DNA of 64,000 nt. Origin: CALGYY01 sp963678485 (GTDB lineage: Bacteria > Bacteroidota > Bacteroidia > Bacteroidales > CAIWKO01). The position numbers and the translations under genes are program-made. The stretch is from the NCBI GenBank assembly GCA_963678485.1, contig OY782882.1, positions 4,092,001 through 4,156,000 on the forward strand, written 5' to 3'. Of the stretch, positions 61,743-64,000 are shown in pieces; position 1 is the first letter of the stretch, and the number at the start of each line of letters is the position of its first letter. Under the pieces are notes generated by a model. It had not been told where the DNA came from. It was given only the letters and a program-made list of their open reading frames with translations, and ran no database searches.

Positions 61743-62294
61743 ATGACAATCAATAAAACAAAGCTATTTTTTCTTGCTGCCTTGATGGTGGCGGGAATGC
61801 AATGGTCCGCCTGTATTCAGGGACCTGCAAATGAGGAAGCAACTAAAACTGCAGACACCACCGTAGTAAATGTAAGTAACAGCGATACAATAAGCGACGC
61901 GACCATTGACAGTACTCAAGTTGCTACTGACAAATCTCAGGGAGTGAATCCCGCTTCACTTTCAACAGTGCTGGTTTATAATTTTCATGTAACCAATCGA
62001 TGTCCTTCCTGCATTGCAATTGAGGAAGCTACCACAAAAACGCTTAATACTTATTTTGCAAAAGAAGTTAAACAGGGGAGAATTAAGCGGCAAATCCTGA
62101 ATGTTGATGATGAAGCGAACAGCAAGATAGCAGAGAAATATCAGGCGTTTGGCTCAGGAATGTTTGTGACCCGCGTATACAAAGGCAAGGAAACAACAAC
62201 TGATCTTACTGGTGATGGCTTCAAGTTCGCAAAAAACAAGGAAGAGCGCTTCATCGAAATTTTGAAGAATAAAATTCAGGAATACTTAAAATAG
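61743..62294 (+). CDS. ArsF-like thioredoxin-fold lipoprotein/exported protein
   Basis: 183 residues. N-terminal hydrophobic segment ends in a possible lipobox (WSAC) at Cys24, followed by a Thr/Ser/Asp-rich linker. The C-terminal domain has VTNRCPSCIAIEEAT (CxxC) and a KNKIQEYLK end shared with the next protein. This is the nitroreductase-subunit ArsF-like family by memory. Exported, it would act in the periplasm with the permease. Confidence 0.82.
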   Translation: MTINKTKLFFLAALMVAGMQWSACIQGPANEEATKTADTTVVNVSNSDTISDATIDSTQVATDKSQGVNPASLSTVLVYNFHVTNRCPSCIAIEEATTKTLNTYFAKEVKQGRIKRQILNVDDEANSKIAEKYQAFGSGMFVTRVYKGKETTTDLTGDGFKFAKNKEERFIEILKNKIQEYLK

Positions 62295-62298
62295 AATT

Positions 62299-62736
62299 AT
62301 GAGAAAGCTCACCTTCATTGTATTTATCGCGCTCCTTTCCCTTCAGGCTTGTGGGCAAACACCTAAAGATACCGATACGATTATTGCAAATAATCCGGCT
62401 AATCTCAAACTTAAGGTTCTGTATTTTCATATCACTAATCGATGTAATACCTGTCGCAGCATCGAAGCCAACGTGCGTAAAACATTGGATGATTTTTTCT
62501 TAAATGAAGTGCAGACAGGGGTAATCGACTTGTATGTGATGAACTGTGAATTGAAGGAAAATGAAGCTCTGGTTAAAAAATATGATGCGTATGGCGCAAC
62601 GCTGGCATTGACTTCATATAGTAATAGCAAAGAGCAAAGGACGGAAGACCTTACTAATTGGGCGTTTCAGAAAGCACATAGCCCTGAACTATTTGTTTCG
62701 GAACTTAAATCAAAAATTGAAGAATACTTAAAATAA
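62299..62736 (+). CDS. ArsF-like thioredoxin-fold lipoprotein, second copy
   Basis: 145 residues with lipobox LQAC (Cys18). The domain has ITNRCNTCRSIEANV and ends KSKIEEYLK, a clear tandem duplicate of the upstream gene, without the Ser/Thr linker. It starts five bases after that gene. Confidence 0.83.
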   Translation: MRKLTFIVFIALLSLQACGQTPKDTDTIIANNPANLKLKVLYFHITNRCNTCRSIEANVRKTLDDFFLNEVQTGVIDLYVMNCELKENEALVKKYDAYGATLALTSYSNSKEQRTEDLTNWAFQKAHSPELFVSELKSKIEEYLK

Positions 62737-62741
62737 TAGCA

Positions 62742-63152
62742 ATGAAAAAAGCGATTTTGTTACTAAGCGTGTTTGTGTGTTTCAGTTCGATGATTTTTGC
62801 ACAATCATCAAAAGCAAAGGTTGAAGTACTGTACTTTAAAGCTAATCTGGCTTGTTGTAAAGCCAAGGCCTGTAATATGGTGGAATCAGACATTACAGGC
62901 ATTTTGCAAAAGAATTTTGCTGATAGCAGTGTAATTTTGCGGGAGATAAAACTTGCTGATGACGCCAATAAGGATTTAGTTGCGAAGTATAAGGCGCAGT
63001 CACAAACCGTGATTATCCGCAAAGTAACTAAGAAAAAAGAATGCAGTGCGGATGTTAGCGACTTAGTTAAGTCTTACATGCTAGATCAGAACAAAGAAAA
63101 TCTGGAGAAAAGTTTACTCGCAAAGATCAGCGAAGTTAAGAAGAAGAAGTAA
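62742..63152 (+). CDS. Exported thioredoxin-fold protein with CCxxxxC
   Basis: 136 residues with a signal peptide (cut near IFAQ). LYFKANLACCKAKACNMVES places CC-x4-C at the site of CxxC in the two preceding proteins; KSLLAKISEVKKKK ends the chain. It is a third member of the tandem set with altered Cys spacing. The stop codon directly abuts the permease ATG, so co-translation is certain by position. Confidence 0.82.
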   Translation: MKKAILLLSVFVCFSSMIFAQSSKAKVEVLYFKANLACCKAKACNMVESDITGILQKNFADSSVILREIKLADDANKDLVAKYKAQSQTVIIRKVTKKKECSADVSDLVKSYMLDQNKENLEKSLLAKISEVKKKK

Positions 63153-63851
63153 ATGGACTTTCTGCAAAACTGGCTGGATGCCACGAATATTCCTTTTTTA
63201 ACGGCTTTCATTCTTGGGATAATGACAGCCATCAGTCCGTGCCCTTTAGCGACCAATATCACTGCTATTGGATTTATCAGCAAGGATATTGAAAACAAAA
63301 AGCGTATTTTTTTTAATGGTTTATGGTATACGCTTGGTCGTGGGATAAGCTACACGGCTATCGGTGTCATCCTTTACTTTGGCGCAAGTAAATTTCATGT
63401 GGCCAAATTCTTTCAATCAAATGGGGAGAAGTTTCTTGGTCCCTTACTAGTCATTGTAGGGATTCTGATGTTTGATTTTATTAAGATAAAATTTCCTGGT
63501 CTTAGTAAGCTGGGAGATAAAATGCAACAACGTAAAACAAACAATTGGTGGAGCGCAATGCTACTGGGGATTATTTTTGCCTTAGCATTTTGTCCCTACA
63601 GTGGTGTATTGTATTTTGGGATGCTGATTCCTATCACAATCAGCAGTCCTTCGGGATTATTTCTTCCGCTGATATTCGCCATTGCTACGGGTTTGCCGGT
63701 AATCATTGTTGCTTATCTGCTGGCATACAGCCTCGCCAGTGTTGGAGGGTTTTATAAGAAGGTAAAAGTATTTGAGAAATGGTTCCGTAGGATAGTTGCC
63801 GTGATTTTTATCCTTGTAGGAATTTATTATATCTATATATACTATTTTTAA
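63153..63851 (+). CDS. CcdA/ArsG-like membrane permease
   Basis: 232 residues and six hydrophobic helices. SPCPLATN (Cys30) and AFCPYSG (Cys147) are the paired Cys of the CcdA/DsbD/ArsG family, which pass reducing power across the inner membrane. Together with the three thioredoxin-fold genes this fits ArsG of arsEFG, for which efflux of aromatic arsenicals has been proposed. An alternative role is to reduce periplasmic thiols with the upstream CxxC proteins. Confidence 0.86.
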   Translation: MDFLQNWLDATNIPFLTAFILGIMTAISPCPLATNITAIGFISKDIENKKRIFFNGLWYTLGRGISYTAIGVILYFGASKFHVAKFFQSNGEKFLGPLLVIVGILMFDFIKIKFPGLSKLGDKMQQRKTNNWWSAMLLGIIFALAFCPYSGVLYFGMLIPITISSPSGLFLPLIFAIATGLPVIIVAYLLAYSLASVGGFYKKVKVFEKWFRRIVAVIFILVGIYYIYIYYF

Positions 63852-63871
63852 TTGCATAACGATTCATTACA

Positions 63872-64000
63872 TTGCGAAATTTTCAGCTTTTCAAATCGAA
63901 ACGTTTTCTCCTGGTTCTGGTGCTGTTGCCTTTATGGTATTTGGTTTACCATTATTTGCAGCCGGTTACAGAATGGTTGGTGTTTTCGGCATTCGGAATG
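63872..64000 (+). CDS. Start of a membrane protein, cut by the window end
   Basis: Forty-three codons from a TTG at 63872 (the frame is closed by TAA at 63857) read as basic KSKRF followed by a hydrophobic helix (LLVLVLLPLWYLVYHYL) and QPVTEWLVFSAFGM. This is the usual N-terminus of the permease that follows ArsG in similar operons (DUF318/ArsP type), but only 43 codons are present. No ATG is available, so TTG start is inferred. Confidence 0.6.
   Translation, partial: MRNFQLFKSKRFLLVLVLLPLWYLVYHYLQPVTEWLVFSAFGM

Overview
The window is a chromosomal segment of a member of the Bacteroidota. Four secreted proteins end in a type IX secretion (T9SS) sorting domain, there are three TonB-dependent receptors, most genes lack a Shine-Dalgarno sequence, and several promoters have the Bacteroidota form (TTG/TTTG, about 17-21 bases, TAnnTTTG). 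The sequence is AT-rich. Heterodisulfide-reductase-like proteins, NifX-like proteins and a methionine gamma-lyase suggest a strict or facultative anaerobe. No species assignment is attempted.

Layout. 1-5.2 kb: tRNA-Arg(TCT), a T9SS-sorted protein, a lipoprotein, an IS200-type Y1 transposase between two arrays of REP-like palindromes, and a kelch lipoprotein. 5.2-12.4 kb: a flotillin-like SPFH protein behind a long inverted repeat and an unusually strong Shine-Dalgarno, a phosphohexomutase and another T9SS protein. 12.6-19.2 kb: a five-gene signalling operon (zinc-ribbon FHA protein, VWA-TM-FHA protein, PP2C phosphatase with LysM, Ser/Thr kinase with SH3, double-FHA membrane protease). 19.2-21.3 kb: an IS1634-like element that made a 206-bp target duplication and so left the protease gene intact. 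21.3-28.6 kb: thioesterase, LytTR two-component pair, TonB receptor, M3 peptidase. 28.6-30.0 kb: a 46-bp tandem array (about 14 copies) with inverted copies around a four-helix-bundle (23S IVS-type) gene. 30-38.7 kb: OmpA-like protein, GT39-like glycosyltransferase, envelope proteins, RarA.

38.7-40.1 kb: two tRNA-Leu genes separated by a second four-helix-bundle gene, framed by perfect 33-bp inverted arrays of a 7-mer. 40.2-43.4 kb: DsrE-like protein, a thioredoxin / thioredoxin reductase (frameshifted) / thioredoxin-like cluster, and a divergent Crp/Fnr regulator. 43.5-52.8 kb: TonB receptor, NifX-like proteins, HdrBC with ferredoxin, methionine gamma-lyase and two UPF0251/DUF134 regulators (one frameshifted). 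A shared palindrome lies in three promoters of this block and is a candidate DUF134 operator. 53-59.9 kb: NarL-type two-component pair, TonB receptor, lipoprotein, MbnP-like protein, Lgt. 61.1 kb to the end: an arsEFG-like operon (small thioredoxin, ArsR repressor, three thioredoxin-fold proteins, a CcdA-like permease and the start of a further membrane protein) behind a promoter with an embedded palindrome.

The strongest candidate for an undescribed system is the pair of four-helix-bundle genes. They are unrelated in flanking sequence but share one architecture: a small IVS-type ORF enclosed by oppositely oriented tandem repeats, one copy sitting inside a tRNA-Leu pair. The next most interesting are the putative DUF134 regulon operator, the FHA-kinase-phosphatase-protease operon, and the long-duplication IS.
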